Origin: Sediminibacterium sp.
GTDB lineage: Bacteria; Bacteroidota; Bacteroidia; B-17B0; Aurantibacillaceae
NCBI GenBank assembly: GCA_030054095.1
Contig: JASGCO010000031.1
Location: 1 to 50,454 of the forward strand
Length of the DNA: 50,454 nt
Direction: 5' to 3'
Shown: one piece after another, positions 1 to 8,235 of the stretch
Numbering within the stretch: position 1 is the stretch's first letter
Layout of the letters: each line of letters opens with the position of its first letter
Made by a program: the position numbers and the translations under genes
The notes under the pieces: model-generated
What the model was told of the DNA's origin: nothing
What the model saw: only the letters and a program-made list of their open reading frames with translations
The model's database searches: none

Positions 1-275
1 GCGGGGAATTTACCGGGATAACCTCCAATATGCGTCATAACCACTTTTACGTTTTCGCAAACAAAAACAAGATTTTCAGGAAAAAGTCGCTGATAATCAT
101 TCGTATCAATGTTTCCGTACACAGCACGAAATGGTTTCAGTTTCTGAAGTGTTTTTAGCCAGGCTCCTTCCCCAATGTCTCCGGCATGCCATATTTCGTC
201 GCATTCCGGAATATACTTCATCAACTTTGGTTCCAGATAACCATGTGTATCCGATATCAATAAGATCCTTTTCAA
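1..275 (-). CDS. YfcE/MJ0936-type metallophosphoesterase, partial (3' end outside window)
   Basis: This is the N-terminal part of a calcineurin-like phosphoesterase, cut by the window edge. The product starts MKRILLISDTHGYL, giving the first metal-binding motif D-x-H (D9, H11). It continues with HAGDIGEG (the GD motif), VYGNIDT (the GN motif) and MTHIGGYPGKF, which is the order seen in YfcE-like phosphodiesterases. The start must be TTG (273..275), because an in-frame TGA lies three codons upstream. That TTG overlaps the stop codon of the upstream mpl gene, so the two are translationally coupled. The physiological substrate in this family is usually unknown; a cytoplasmic phosphodiesterase is the safe description. 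Confidence 0.85.
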   Translation of the reverse strand, partial: MKRILLISDTHGYLEPKLMKYIPECDEIWHAGDIGEGAWLKTLQKLKPFRAVYGNIDTNDYQRLFPENLVFVCENVKVVMTHIGGYPGKFP

Positions 276-1636
276 TGCAATTCAGCTGCCAGTTTAGTAA
301 AATCGACACCATCAAAATTTCCACTACTCATCATCAGCAACACTTTTCCAGCCCATTCCTTTTGTTTCAGGTAAGCCGTTACCTCCTCACTCTTTGTAAA
401 AACTGTGAGATCGTTTCTGTGAAAAGCATGTAAAACCTGATCAATGCTTATTTCCTTTAGTTTTTTATGCGCAATCGTATGCGGATTAAAATAGACAATT
501 GCTTCATCGGCCGCATCCATTGCCCCCTGGTATTCGTTTAAAAATGTTTCGTTTAAACTACTAAAGGTATGTAACTCCATGCAGGCAATTAGTTCCCGGT
601 TCGGAAATTGTTTCTTTACCGCCTGAGTGGTGGCTTTGAGTTTACTGGGCGAGTGAGCAAAATCTTTATAAAAATTAAATCCCTCCCGTTTATGCACCAG
701 CTCTAGCCGTTTGGCGGCCCCTTTAAAACTGGTAATGGCAGAATAAAAATCGGCTTTAGAAATACCGAGTTGCAAACATACCTTTAACGCCCCATTAATG
801 TTCATTAAGTTGTGATCTCCAAACACCAGCAATGGAATCTGCTTTCCATTATCCTGCAAATACGTTATGCCATCCTTTATTTCATTTTCGGGAATACTGT
901 AAGGGTGTTTGTGATTGTTGTTCAGATGCTGGTTATTTTCGGCCACTTTTTTAAGAACGGCGTCCTGTTCGCAATAGATGAGATGCCCTCCGGGTTCGAT
1001 CAGGTTTATGAAGCGATCAAACTGTTCCACATAATTTTCAAATGTGGGAAATACATTGATATGATCCCAGGCAATCCCACTAACAATAGCAATATTGGGC
1101 CGGTAGAGGTGAAATTTTGGTCGCCGGTCTATGGGCGACGCCAGATATTCGTCTCCTTCTATTACTGCAAAACGCGCGGTTCTGGTAAGCCGCACCATAG
1201 TATCAAATCCTTCGAGTTGAGCCCCTACCATAAAATCCGTTTCTATGTCCAGCGTTTTTAATACATGAAGTATCATAGCTGTTATGGTTGTTTTACCGTG
1301 GCTTCCGCCTACAACCACACGAATTTTATCTTTGGTGGCCTCGTATATGTATTCCGGGTAAGAATACACTTTTAGTCCGAGGGCTTTTGCTTTCTGTAAT
1401 TCCGGATTATCCTCCCGCGCATGCATTCCTAAAATGACAGCATCCAGATCGCTAGTTATTTTTTCGGGGAACCAACCTATGTGAGCAGGTAACAAACCCG
1501 CTTTCTGAAGACGGCTCCGGCTTGGTTCATTAATTTCATCATCGCTACCACTTACAATGTACCCTTTTTCATGCAGTGCTAAAGCCATGTTATGCATGGC
1601 ACTTCCTCCTATTGCAATAAGATGTATTTTACTCAT
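272..1636 (-). CDS. mpl: UDP-N-acetylmuramate:L-alanyl-gamma-D-glutamyl-meso-diaminopimelate ligase
   Basis: Mpl is the murein-tripeptide recycling ligase: it joins the recovered L-Ala-D-Glu-mDAP tripeptide to UDP-MurNAc using ATP, in the cytoplasm. The 454-residue length fits the family. The N-terminal Rossmann region reads IHLIAIGGSAMHNMA; the Ser-Ala-Met-His wording is the Mpl version of the MurC GIGGxGM motif. The Mur-ligase P-loop GGSHGKTTITAM is at about residues 110-121, followed by the ATPase segment with VIEGDEY and later the FAHSPSKLKAT region of the C-terminal domain. It starts with ATG at 1636 and overlaps the following phosphoesterase start, so the two are probably co-transcribed. 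MurC is the alternative, but the SAMHNMA motif argues for Mpl. Confidence 0.93.
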   Translation of the reverse strand: MSKIHLIAIGGSAMHNMALALHEKGYIVSGSDDEINEPSRSRLQKAGLLPAHIGWFPEKITSDLDAVILGMHAREDNPELQKAKALGLKVYSYPEYIYEATKDKIRVVVGGSHGKTTITAMILHVLKTLDIETDFMVGAQLEGFDTMVRLTRTARFAVIEGDEYLASPIDRRPKFHLYRPNIAIVSGIAWDHINVFPTFENYVEQFDRFINLIEPGGHLIYCEQDAVLKKVAENNQHLNNNHKHPYSIPENEIKDGITYLQDNGKQIPLLVFGDHNLMNINGALKVCLQLGISKADFYSAITSFKGAAKRLELVHKREGFNFYKDFAHSPSKLKATTQAVKKQFPNRELIACMELHTFSSLNETFLNEYQGAMDAADEAIVYFNPHTIAHKKLKEISIDQVLHAFHRNDLTVFTKSEEVTAYLKQKEWAGKVLLMMSSGNFDGVDFTKLAAELH

Positions 1637-1718
1637 ACTTGAAAAGTACCTGAAAAAAGTGTTCTGTTTTATGCCTTCACGGCTAATTTAAACACAAGCA
1701 GCTGTTTATTTCATTATG

Positions 1719-1744
1719 GAAAAAACGGAGTGCAACCGCATTCC
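1719..1744 (-). terminator. Probable rho-independent terminator after porQ
   Basis: Read on the minus strand, this is a 7-bp stem GGAATGC/GCACTCC with one A-C mismatch and a four-base loop, followed by G and six T. It lies about 55 bases past the porQ stop and would separate the porQ group from mpl. The stem is short, so confidence is moderate. Confidence 0.5.
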
Positions 1745-1799
1745 ATTTACAGGATTAAAATACTTACAGGAAAGCGCTTGTTGACGCGATTAATTAAAA

Positions 1800-2870
1800 T
1801 CAGAGGCGGTAGGTAAAACTAAAAATACTTGAATTGCCGGGTAATGCCATTTTATTAAACGCATAACTAATTCCAAAACGCTTAATATTGAATCCAAAAC
1901 CAAGACTAAGACCAGCAGCACCTCTGCGCTCGGGCAATCTGAACTCTCTTTGGCGACGGTAGTTATAACCAACCCTGATGTGAAGATTTTTAGTAACCAG
2001 AATCTCCGCCCCCAAAACAATATGACGCATAAACAAATCGCTGTTATCGCCAAACCTCTGCTGGAATTTTTGCCAGCGGGTGCTGTCCTTCTGCGTCTTA
2101 TTTTCCTGACCGAAAGTGCTGCTCTTTCCGGCTGTGTCAACCGGACTGATATAGTCCAGGTTCCACTTTAAAAACTGATCGTAGGTAACCATTAAACGCA
2201 AGGGAGCCTTTGGTAACTTGTAACTTAATCCCAACTGCACATTACGAGGCAACGTTTCCTTACTTGCTATTACCTGAGAATAGTTTTTATACATTACACC
2301 AATATTTTTGGCTACAACACTTATGGTTAAGTCCTTCTTGGTATGATAGGTAACTCCCAGATCCACCGCATTGCCTATTGTCCAGAATTCATCATAACGA
2401 GAATAGATGGTCTTTAAGGCAATACCTATATTAAAACTGCTGTCGTCCATTGGACGCGAATAATTTAACGACAACATGTAGTCGTTAGCCTGCACCATTC
2501 TGGTTTTCTGATCAAACTCATCGTACCCCTGAATCTTTCCGTAATTGAAAAATTGCAATCCACCACCAATCGAACCAATTTTATCACTTAAATGGTGCGC
2601 ATAGCCCAGATATCCAAAATTCATATCAGAAACATAATTACAATAATTGGCACTGAGTTTCTGATGCATGTTTTTATTGAGTAATGCCGGATTACTATAC
2701 ATAAGATTAACATCCTGATCCCAGACAGCTATAGGACTTCCTCCCAAAGCAGCTGCTCTTGCCGTCATAGGAATGTCCAGAAAACGATACGTACCGGTTC
2801 CTCCAATCTGAGCTAAAATACTTACTGAAAGGAACTGGAAAATGAGTAATATGGATACTATGTTCTTCAA
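1800..2870 (-). CDS. porQ: Type IX secretion system protein PorQ (PorV-like outer-membrane beta-barrel)
   Basis: PorQ is an outer-membrane beta-barrel needed for type IX secretion; it belongs with PorV to the FadL-like barrel group that handles secreted cargo with C-terminal signals. The 356-residue protein has a signal peptide ending ...SVSILA/QIGG. The mature start QIGGTGTYRFLDIPMTARAAALGG, with its Gln-Ile-Gly-Gly and A-A-x-L-G-G wording, is characteristic of PorQ, as is the later NPALLN. The rest is alternating amphipathic strands ending in an aromatic-rich barrel terminus (FSFTYRL). No ATG is available; TTG at 2870 gives a sensible lysine-containing signal peptide. Two T9SS cargo proteins are encoded nearby (4807 and 16693), although other Por/Gld genes are not in the window. 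Confidence 0.8.
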   Translation of the reverse strand: MKNIVSILLIFQFLSVSILAQIGGTGTYRFLDIPMTARAAALGGSPIAVWDQDVNLMYSNPALLNKNMHQKLSANYCNYVSDMNFGYLGYAHHLSDKIGSIGGGLQFFNYGKIQGYDEFDQKTRMVQANDYMLSLNYSRPMDDSSFNIGIALKTIYSRYDEFWTIGNAVDLGVTYHTKKDLTISVVAKNIGVMYKNYSQVIASKETLPRNVQLGLSYKLPKAPLRLMVTYDQFLKWNLDYISPVDTAGKSSTFGQENKTQKDSTRWQKFQQRFGDNSDLFMRHIVLGAEILVTKNLHIRVGYNYRRQREFRLPERRGAAGLSLGFGFNIKRFGISYAFNKMALPGNSSIFSFTYRL

Positions 2871-2924
2871 AATACTACTGCCTAACGTAAAAAATAATCA
2901 TTTATTGCCTGATCCCGTATTTTA

Positions 2925-3323
2925 CTACCCCGCCTGATCCAGCAACGACTTAATATCAGGTTTAAAGTAGAGCGAACTCTTCATGATTTTGCCGTCTTCC
3001 CTGAAAATAGGTTCGCCCTTTTCATCCAGTTTACTCATATTACTCCGGTGAATTTCGTCATAAACTTCTTCTATTTTGTGCTGAAGACCATGCTTTAAAA
3101 TAGTACCAAACAAAATGTACAACTGATCACCCAACGCATCCGCAATCTCTACCAGATCGCCGTTTTTACAGGCATCAAGATACTCTTCATTCTCTTCCTT
3201 TATAAGATTATAACGTAATTGGTAATCCCGTTCATCAATCAGAGTGGGCTGAGTGGCATTGCCAATACGGAATACCTCATGAAAATTTTCGACAGACTTA
3301 ATTTTTTCGTACAACTTGCTCAT
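2925..3323 (-). CDS. MazG-like / phosphoribosyl-ATP pyrophosphohydrolase-like NTP pyrophosphohydrolase
   Basis: A 132-residue all-alpha NTP pyrophosphohydrolase of the MazG/PRA-PH superfamily, which cleaves nucleotides to the monophosphate and pyrophosphate with Mg2+. The metal-binding signature is visible: EENEEYLDA (EExxE-type, E43-E47) followed by EIADALGDQLY (ExxD, E59 and D62, plus D66). The gene begins two bases after the stop of the OmpH-like gene, so the two are one transcription unit. It is a stand-alone single-domain enzyme without the HisI cyclohydrolase half, so histidine synthesis is not implied. A house-cleaning role on damaged dNTPs is a family-level inference; the true substrate cannot be read from the sequence. 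Confidence 0.82.
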   Translation of the reverse strand: MSKLYEKIKSVENFHEVFRIGNATQPTLIDERDYQLRYNLIKEENEEYLDACKNGDLVEIADALGDQLYILFGTILKHGLQHKIEEVYDEIHRSNMSKLDEKGEPIFREDGKIMKSSLYFKPDIKSLLDQAG

Positions 3324-3325
3324 AA

Positions 3326-3970
3326 TTATTTTTTAGAAGGTTTACTCGCTTTCGTTTCCGCATACCGCTCATTCAACTGCTTAATAACATCTGTTGTAAG
3401 ATCAAACTGCTCATTACCTACCAGTAAAGAGGGAATGGCAGTGCTGTAACTCAACACATAATCGTACTTATCTTTAGTGTATTCTTTCAGAAAAGCCCTT
3501 ACATCATCCTGAAATTTTGCGTTCTTTTCACTGATTTCATTCACCAGATTATCCATTTGCACCTGCTTATTCGCCATATCATTTTCCATTTGCCGTATTT
3601 TTTGGGCCTCCGCTTTTAACTGCGCTTCACTGGCTATCCCCGCTTTATAAGACTCCTGAAGTTCCTGCATTTTGGTTTGATACGTGGTTTGCAGGCTTTG
3701 AAAACTCCCTTCTAATACCGTCTTACGGCCATTTAATTCTTTCATTAAATCTTTGATATACATGCTTTTCTCGTTCAGAGAATCAATATTTATAAAAGCA
3801 ATTTTACCTGTAACTCCCGGCTTATCACCACCATCACCTTTAGATTCGCTCACCTTTGGCAACGCCGTTTCCTTCTCTTTACCATTTTCGCCCATTCCGT
3901 TTACCTTTACAAATAAGTAAATGACGGCCGCCGCCAGCAGGACATTTAACCCAATTAATACCTGTTTCAT
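3326..3970 (-). CDS. OmpH/Skp-family periplasmic chaperone-like protein
   Basis: A protein of about 214 residues with an N-terminal hydrophobic segment (MKQVLIGLNVLLAAAVIYLF), a low-complexity linker with many Gly, Lys and Glu, a short core beginning GKIAFINIDSL, a long charged coiled coil (roughly residues 80-165) and a C-terminal strand region. This matches the OmpH/Skp pattern: periplasmic trimeric jellyfish chaperones that hold unfolded outer-membrane proteins. The open frame extends upstream to 4015, but a strong promoter (3986..4016) lies inside that extension, so translation starts at ATG 3970. The hydrophobic segment may be a signal anchor rather than a cleaved signal. It leads an operon with the pyrophosphohydrolase gene and possibly porQ. 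Confidence 0.8.
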   Translation of the reverse strand: MKQVLIGLNVLLAAAVIYLFVKVNGMGENGKEKETALPKVSESKGDGGDKPGVTGKIAFINIDSLNEKSMYIKDLMKELNGRKTVLEGSFQSLQTTYQTKMQELQESYKAGIASEAQLKAEAQKIRQMENDMANKQVQMDNLVNEISEKNAKFQDDVRAFLKEYTKDKYDYVLSYSTAIPSLLVGNEQFDLTTDVIKQLNERYAETKASKPSKK

Positions 3971-3985
3971 ACAAAAAATTTTCAG

Positions 3986-4016
3986 CAAAGATAGATTCTG
4001 AGGTAGTTTACACAAA
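3986..4016 (-). promoter_or_regulatory. Bacteroidota-type promoter for the ompH-like gene
   Basis: On the minus strand: -33 TTTG (4013..4016), 19-base spacer, -7 TATCTTTG (3986..3993), an exact match to the TTTG/TAnnTTTG consensus. Transcription should start about 6-7 bases downstream, leaving a short leader before ATG 3970. Confidence 0.75.
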
Positions 4017-4045
4017 TTTTTTTATGGCCCGATGTGAACAATCGG

Positions 4046-4591
4046 TTACCGTTTCAGGCGACCAGCCGAATAGAAGTATTTTTTATAATAAGTATCATTC
4101 AGATCATTCACCATTACCCCTTTGCTTGTACTGGCATGCACAAATTTATTATTACTCAGGTAAACCCCTACATGTGTAATGTCTTTACTGTTCATTTTGA
4201 AAAATACAAAATCGCCTTCCTTTAACTCTCCGGTTTTTATTTTATCGCACATTTTATAAATATCTCTCGATGAGCGTTCCAGTTTTACCCCGTACACATC
4301 CTTAAATAGCAAATTTGCGAAGCAACTGCAATCCACACCATTTTTTTCGCATCCACCAAATTTATAAGGCACTCCATACCACTCACCTATAAAATGAAAA
4401 AGTTTTTTGTTTCCCATATCTTTTTCCGGAATACCTGTTTTGAGGGATAGAAGAGCCCGACTGTCGTTTTTTACCTCTGCTGTAGGAAGCTTTGTTTCGG
4501 TTTTTGTCGCTTTACGTTTAGAATGGCAGGCTGAGATTAAAATCAAACAACACATCCAAACAGTTATATAATATAATCCTTTACTATACAT
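4046..4591 (-). CDS. NlpC/P60 (C40) peptidoglycan endopeptidase lipoprotein
   Basis: A 181-residue lipoprotein with signal peptide and lipobox LISAC (acylated Cys22), then a short linker and an NlpC/P60 cysteine-peptidase domain from about residue 65. The hallmark run WYGVPYKFGG precedes GVDCSCF with the catalytic Cys88; the second His is in DITHVGVYL (H140) and the third polar position falls in FVHAST (H152). The usual DCSGF is DCSCF here, a mild variant. Enzymes of this family cut the gamma-D-Glu to diamino-acid bond in peptidoglycan stems; as a lipoprotein it would work in the periplasm. It is followed on the same strand by the OmpH-like gene, which has its own promoter. Confidence 0.88.
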   Translation of the reverse strand: MYSKGLYYITVWMCCLILISACHSKRKATKTETKLPTAEVKNDSRALLSLKTGIPEKDMGNKKLFHFIGEWYGVPYKFGGCEKNGVDCSCFANLLFKDVYGVKLERSSRDIYKMCDKIKTGELKEGDFVFFKMNSKDITHVGVYLSNNKFVHASTSKGVMVNDLNDTYYKKYFYSAGRLKR

Positions 4592-4746
4592 TCTAACTTA
4601 TGAATGTATTCCGTTAAAGGTTTCTCATCTTACTGTACATCAATTTGTTTTAGACAACAGCCTGTTAAAATCTAAATAATTACAAACGTTTAAATAGCTT
4701 ATTGGTCGAATAGAAGTGTTAAAAAGGTAGACTTAAGTATGAACGG

Positions 4747-4779
4747 TTAGTTATTAGTACAGAATTTAATTTATCTTTA
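4747..4779 (+). promoter_or_regulatory. Possible promoter for the M43 protease gene
   Basis: TTAG (4747..4750), 21-base spacer, TATCTTTA (4772..4779), each one base off the Bacteroidota consensus, 27 bases before ATG 4807. Position is right but both boxes are imperfect. Confidence 0.4.
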
Positions 4780-4806
4780 AGACGCTAAACACTTTTTACT
4801 AATAAC

Positions 4807-7185
4807 ATGAAAAAACACTTACAATGGAGTGCATTAAGCCTCTCTTTATGTTTTGGAGCAATGGCTCAAACTGGCCGGGTTGTTTCTAAAAACGGGAATG
4901 TTGCCCCTTTGCAACAGGAAAAACCAAAATTCATTAACCGCGGATGCGCTACACCAGTTCCTTCTGCTGAATGGGATACCTGGTTTAACCAAAAAGTAGA
5001 AGAACACAAACAGCAACAAGCCAAAGGAGCTGCGGCTGCCAATTATACTATCCCGGTTGTTTTCCATGTAATTCACGGAGGTCAGGCGATTGGTACCTAT
5101 CCCAATTTAAGCGTGGCCCAGGTTACCTCTCAAATTGCTGTTCTTAATAATGACTATGCGGGTACAGGTTTAAATAATGGAAATGCACCTGCTCCTTTTG
5201 CACCTGCAAAAGCTAATTGTAATATTTATTTTTGCGCGGCAAATAAAACCCCGGCAGGAGCTACGATGGCTACTCCCGGCATAAACCGTATAGATTACAA
5301 TACTTTTACATTAACCGCGGGCTATACTCAGAAAAATCCAGCTAATGCAGCTTATAACACGCCGACTTCGTTACAAAATTTCATTAACAACGTTGTAAAA
5401 CCGCAAACCATCTGGGATCCGGCAAGATACATGAACGTTTGGGTAACGGATGAAGACATCAATGCCGGACTTTTAGGTTTCGCCACCTTCCCTGCCGGTT
5501 CAGGTTTAACCGGGATTCCTGGTTTTATGGGCACGGCCACTACCGACGGGGTTTGGCTTTGGGCACGCGCCACAGGAAGTGTAGGAACACTTGACCCGAC
5601 CTATAACCGCGGACGCACCGCTACACATGAGGTAGGCCATTGGTTAGGATTACGTCACATTGGTGGCGACGGTAACAATAATATTGCCGGAGATTGCAAT
5701 GCAACTGATTACTGTGCCGATACTCCTCCTCAAAAAGGTGGATTTGCCGGCGGTCAATATGGCCAGAATTATGGTGCACCTACTTACCCTCTTTACGCTA
5801 CAGGCACCAACTCGTGCGCCGGAGCACCCAATGGATGCATGTTCATGAACTTTATGGATTACACAAATGATCCGATCATGTACATGTTTACCAATGACCA
5901 ACGCACCCGTATGCAAACCGCTATGGCTAACGGAACTTATCGTAGTGCGTTAACTGCCAACTCTGCTACCAACACAGCTTGCAGTTCAACTGTTTCTTCA
6001 GCCCCAACCGCCAGTTTCAGCGCACCTGCTACTGCTTGTTCAGGAACGGCAGTAACTGTTAGTAATAGTTCTGCGGGGTCACCTCCTCCAACTTATTCAT
6101 GGAGTACGAATCCTTCAGCTGGTGTAACCTTTAATCCTAATTCTACTTCCGCTAACCCAAGTATTACATTTGCCAACCCTGGTAGCTATGTAATTACTTT
6201 AGCAGCCACTAATACATTAGGTACCAATTCGTTTACACGAACCATTACCATTAATACCTGCTCCGTTACTCCGGCATGTCCTGATACATTAACCAATTTC
6301 TACAACACCGATACACTTTTAGTTTTCCGCTCAGGATCTACCGCTCCAGGTTATGTTGGTGGAAACAATGGCTATGCGGATAAAGAAAAAGCAGAATACT
6401 ATTCTTCTGCCGGTTTAGTGGGTAACTCACGTGTAAGTGGTGGTATTGTATTATTCTATCAGTCAGGGACTGTGGGGACTAAAGGAACCAGCACGTTAAC
6501 CTTTAAATTATACAATGGTAATAACACTACCGGTCCTGCCGGAGCCGCTATTAATACCTTTACCGCTACTATTCCTAACATTCTGGCATCTACCACAGCT
6601 ACTACTTCTGTTAAATACTGTGGTGATCCGAATCTCGGATTTAACAGTGCTATTATTCGTCCATATAGCTTTAATTTTTCAAGTTCTACAGCAATTACCG
6701 GTGACTTCCTGTTAGGTGTTACTCTTCCAAGCGTAACCGGCGATACAGCAGTGGTGTTCACGAGTGGTGAAAGTACTCACCCTGTATCTACCGCCTGGGA
6801 ACTGCAAAGTTCAAACACTTGGTATCCATTCGATGATGGTACAAATAACACATGGCAGTTAAAAGTTTCTCTAGCAATCCTACCAAAAATCATCTGTAAT
6901 ACGGTTGATTTAAAAGAAAATGCCGCCTCTTTAGGCAACAACATCGGCATTCTGCCAAATCCATCAAATGGTCATGTACAATTAGTATTTGCACTTCCTA
7001 AAGAAGAGAATGTAGATATTACCATTACCAATACTGTTGGGCAAATTATGAATAAAGGCCAGTACAATAACGTAAGTTCTCAGGTATTTAACCTCGATTT
7101 AAGTTCGTATGCTAATGGTGTTTACTTTGTAACCCTTAACAACGGACAGGAAAAAGTTGTGAAACGAATCGTTATCAATAAATAA
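4807..7185 (+). CDS. Secreted M43-family zinc metalloprotease with PKD-like domain and T9SS sorting domain
   Basis: A 792-residue secreted protease. It has a signal peptide (MKKHLQWSALSLSLCFGAMA), then an N-terminal region with the strand segment YTIPVVFHVIHGG typical of M43 (pappalysin/cytophagalysin) enzymes. The extended zinc site HEVGHWLGLRH is at H274, E275, H278 and H284, with a probable Met-turn in CMFMNFMDY. A PKD-like beta domain follows at about residues 400-480 (FANPGSYVITLAAT), then a beta-rich region, and a C-terminal T9SS type A sorting domain of about 75 residues (ILPNPSNG..., ending NGQEKVVKRIVINK). It should cross the outer membrane through T9SS and be anchored or released. 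A strong terminator follows, so it appears monocistronic. Confidence 0.93.
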   Translation: MKKHLQWSALSLSLCFGAMAQTGRVVSKNGNVAPLQQEKPKFINRGCATPVPSAEWDTWFNQKVEEHKQQQAKGAAAANYTIPVVFHVIHGGQAIGTYPNLSVAQVTSQIAVLNNDYAGTGLNNGNAPAPFAPAKANCNIYFCAANKTPAGATMATPGINRIDYNTFTLTAGYTQKNPANAAYNTPTSLQNFINNVVKPQTIWDPARYMNVWVTDEDINAGLLGFATFPAGSGLTGIPGFMGTATTDGVWLWARATGSVGTLDPTYNRGRTATHEVGHWLGLRHIGGDGNNNIAGDCNATDYCADTPPQKGGFAGGQYGQNYGAPTYPLYATGTNSCAGAPNGCMFMNFMDYTNDPIMYMFTNDQRTRMQTAMANGTYRSALTANSATNTACSSTVSSAPTASFSAPATACSGTAVTVSNSSAGSPPPTYSWSTNPSAGVTFNPNSTSANPSITFANPGSYVITLAATNTLGTNSFTRTITINTCSVTPACPDTLTNFYNTDTLLVFRSGSTAPGYVGGNNGYADKEKAEYYSSAGLVGNSRVSGGIVLFYQSGTVGTKGTSTLTFKLYNGNNTTGPAGAAINTFTATIPNILASTTATTSVKYCGDPNLGFNSAIIRPYSFNFSSSTAITGDFLLGVTLPSVTGDTAVVFTSGESTHPVSTAWELQSSNTWYPFDDGTNNTWQLKVSLAILPKIICNTVDLKENAASLGNNIGILPNPSNGHVQLVFALPKEENVDITITNTVGQIMNKGQYNNVSSQVFNLDLSSYANGVYFVTLNNGQEKVVKRIVINK

Positions 7186-7206
7186 CAGAAACCTACTATC
7201 ATCCCC

Positions 7207-7247
7207 AAAAAAAAGCCCCCCTCGAGTAATTGAGGCGGGGCTTTTTG
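7207..7247 (+). terminator. Rho-independent terminator after the M43 protease gene
   Basis: Stem AAAAAGCCCC-CCTC pairs with GAGG-C-GGGGCTTTTT (one bulged C), loop of about 8 bases, with a T tract on the plus side. It lies about 20 bases after the stop codon. Confidence 0.85.
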
Positions 7248-7297
7248 ATTTAATGACAACACTATCACTTTCCATTTAAAATGCTTACATTTCATCT

Positions 7298-8188
7298 ATG
7301 AAACGTAGCCTTTACTTTTCCATTCTTACCGTTATAATTCTTCTTTTTTCCTGTGGTAAAAAAAATTCAGAAGCACCACTCAAGACTACCATTAGTGACA
7401 TTACACCAGCCGACGTAGAAGGATCAGTTGGTTCTACTGTGGGCTTTTCTAAAAATGCCGTTAATTCTTCGGCAGAACCAGATTTGCATTCGCAAGTCGT
7501 AAAATCTAAAAAAATCATCAAAGAAGGGAACATAAATCTCAAAACAAAAGACATTCTTGCCGCAAAACGTTATTTAGATCAGGCCATAAAACTTCATCAG
7601 GGTTATTACGAAAAAGAAGAGCTTCAAAACAATGATTACAGCACTGTTTATTCACTAAAAATACGGATTCCGGCAGAACAATTTGAAAAATTGGTTTTAA
7701 CCATTGAAAACGGTAAAGACGAGATCCTTGAAAAAAATATACGAGCCAATGATGTAACCGAAGAATTCGTTGATATAGAAACCCGTTTAAATAATAAGCG
7801 AGAATACTTAAAACGTTACCGGGACCTGCTATTGAAAGCTAATTCAGTTAAAGATATCCTGGAAATAGAAGGCAGTATAAGGGGATTGGAAGAAGAACTG
7901 GAAAGCACAGAAGGAAGACTAAAATACCTGAGTGATCAGGTAGCCTATAGCACGTTGGAGGTTAACCTGACCTATAACAAAGAATACACATATAAACCCG
8001 CGGAAAAAGACCCTTTTGGGGAGAGAATAAAAAAAGCGTTGTCTGGCGGTTGGAATGGGTTTGTTGATTTTATTATTACGCTATTCTATATCTGGCCGCT
8101 TATGCTTATCTTTTCCGGGATTTTTTACTGGTTCAGAAAATGGCAGAAAAAACGTAAAAGCAAATCATTGCAGTCACCCACTCACTAA
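7298..8188 (+). CDS. DUF4349 membrane-anchored lipoprotein
   Basis: A 296-residue protein with lipoprotein signal (lipobox LLFSC, Cys19), followed by the DUF4349 core: KIIKEGNINLKTKD, then a charged helical stretch of about residues 150-200 predicted to form a coiled coil (VDIETRLNNKREYLKRYRDL, LEIEGSIRGLEEELESTEGR), and the closing strand VAYSTLEVNLTY. A transmembrane helix near the C-terminus (IITLFYIWPLMLIFSGIFYW) is followed by a Lys/Arg-rich cytoplasmic tail. DUF4349 proteins are envelope proteins of unknown function. The next gene begins about 47 bases downstream on the same strand, so co-transcription with the phospholipase gene is likely. Confidence 0.85.
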   Translation: MKRSLYFSILTVIILLFSCGKKNSEAPLKTTISDITPADVEGSVGSTVGFSKNAVNSSAEPDLHSQVVKSKKIIKEGNINLKTKDILAAKRYLDQAIKLHQGYYEKEELQNNDYSTVYSLKIRIPAEQFEKLVLTIENGKDEILEKNIRANDVTEEFVDIETRLNNKREYLKRYRDLLLKANSVKDILEIEGSIRGLEEELESTEGRLKYLSDQVAYSTLEVNLTYNKEYTYKPAEKDPFGERIKKALSGGWNGFVDFIITLFYIWPLMLIFSGIFYWFRKWQKKRKSKSLQSPTH

Positions 8189-8235
8189 GCTATATTCTGC
8201 ACCGATTTCGGTTTATACTTCCTTTGAAAAAAAAC

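Noticed and set aside
3971..4015. N-terminal extension of the OmpH-like protein
   Set aside because: A perfect promoter lies inside it and the downstream ATG gives a proper hydrophobic start.
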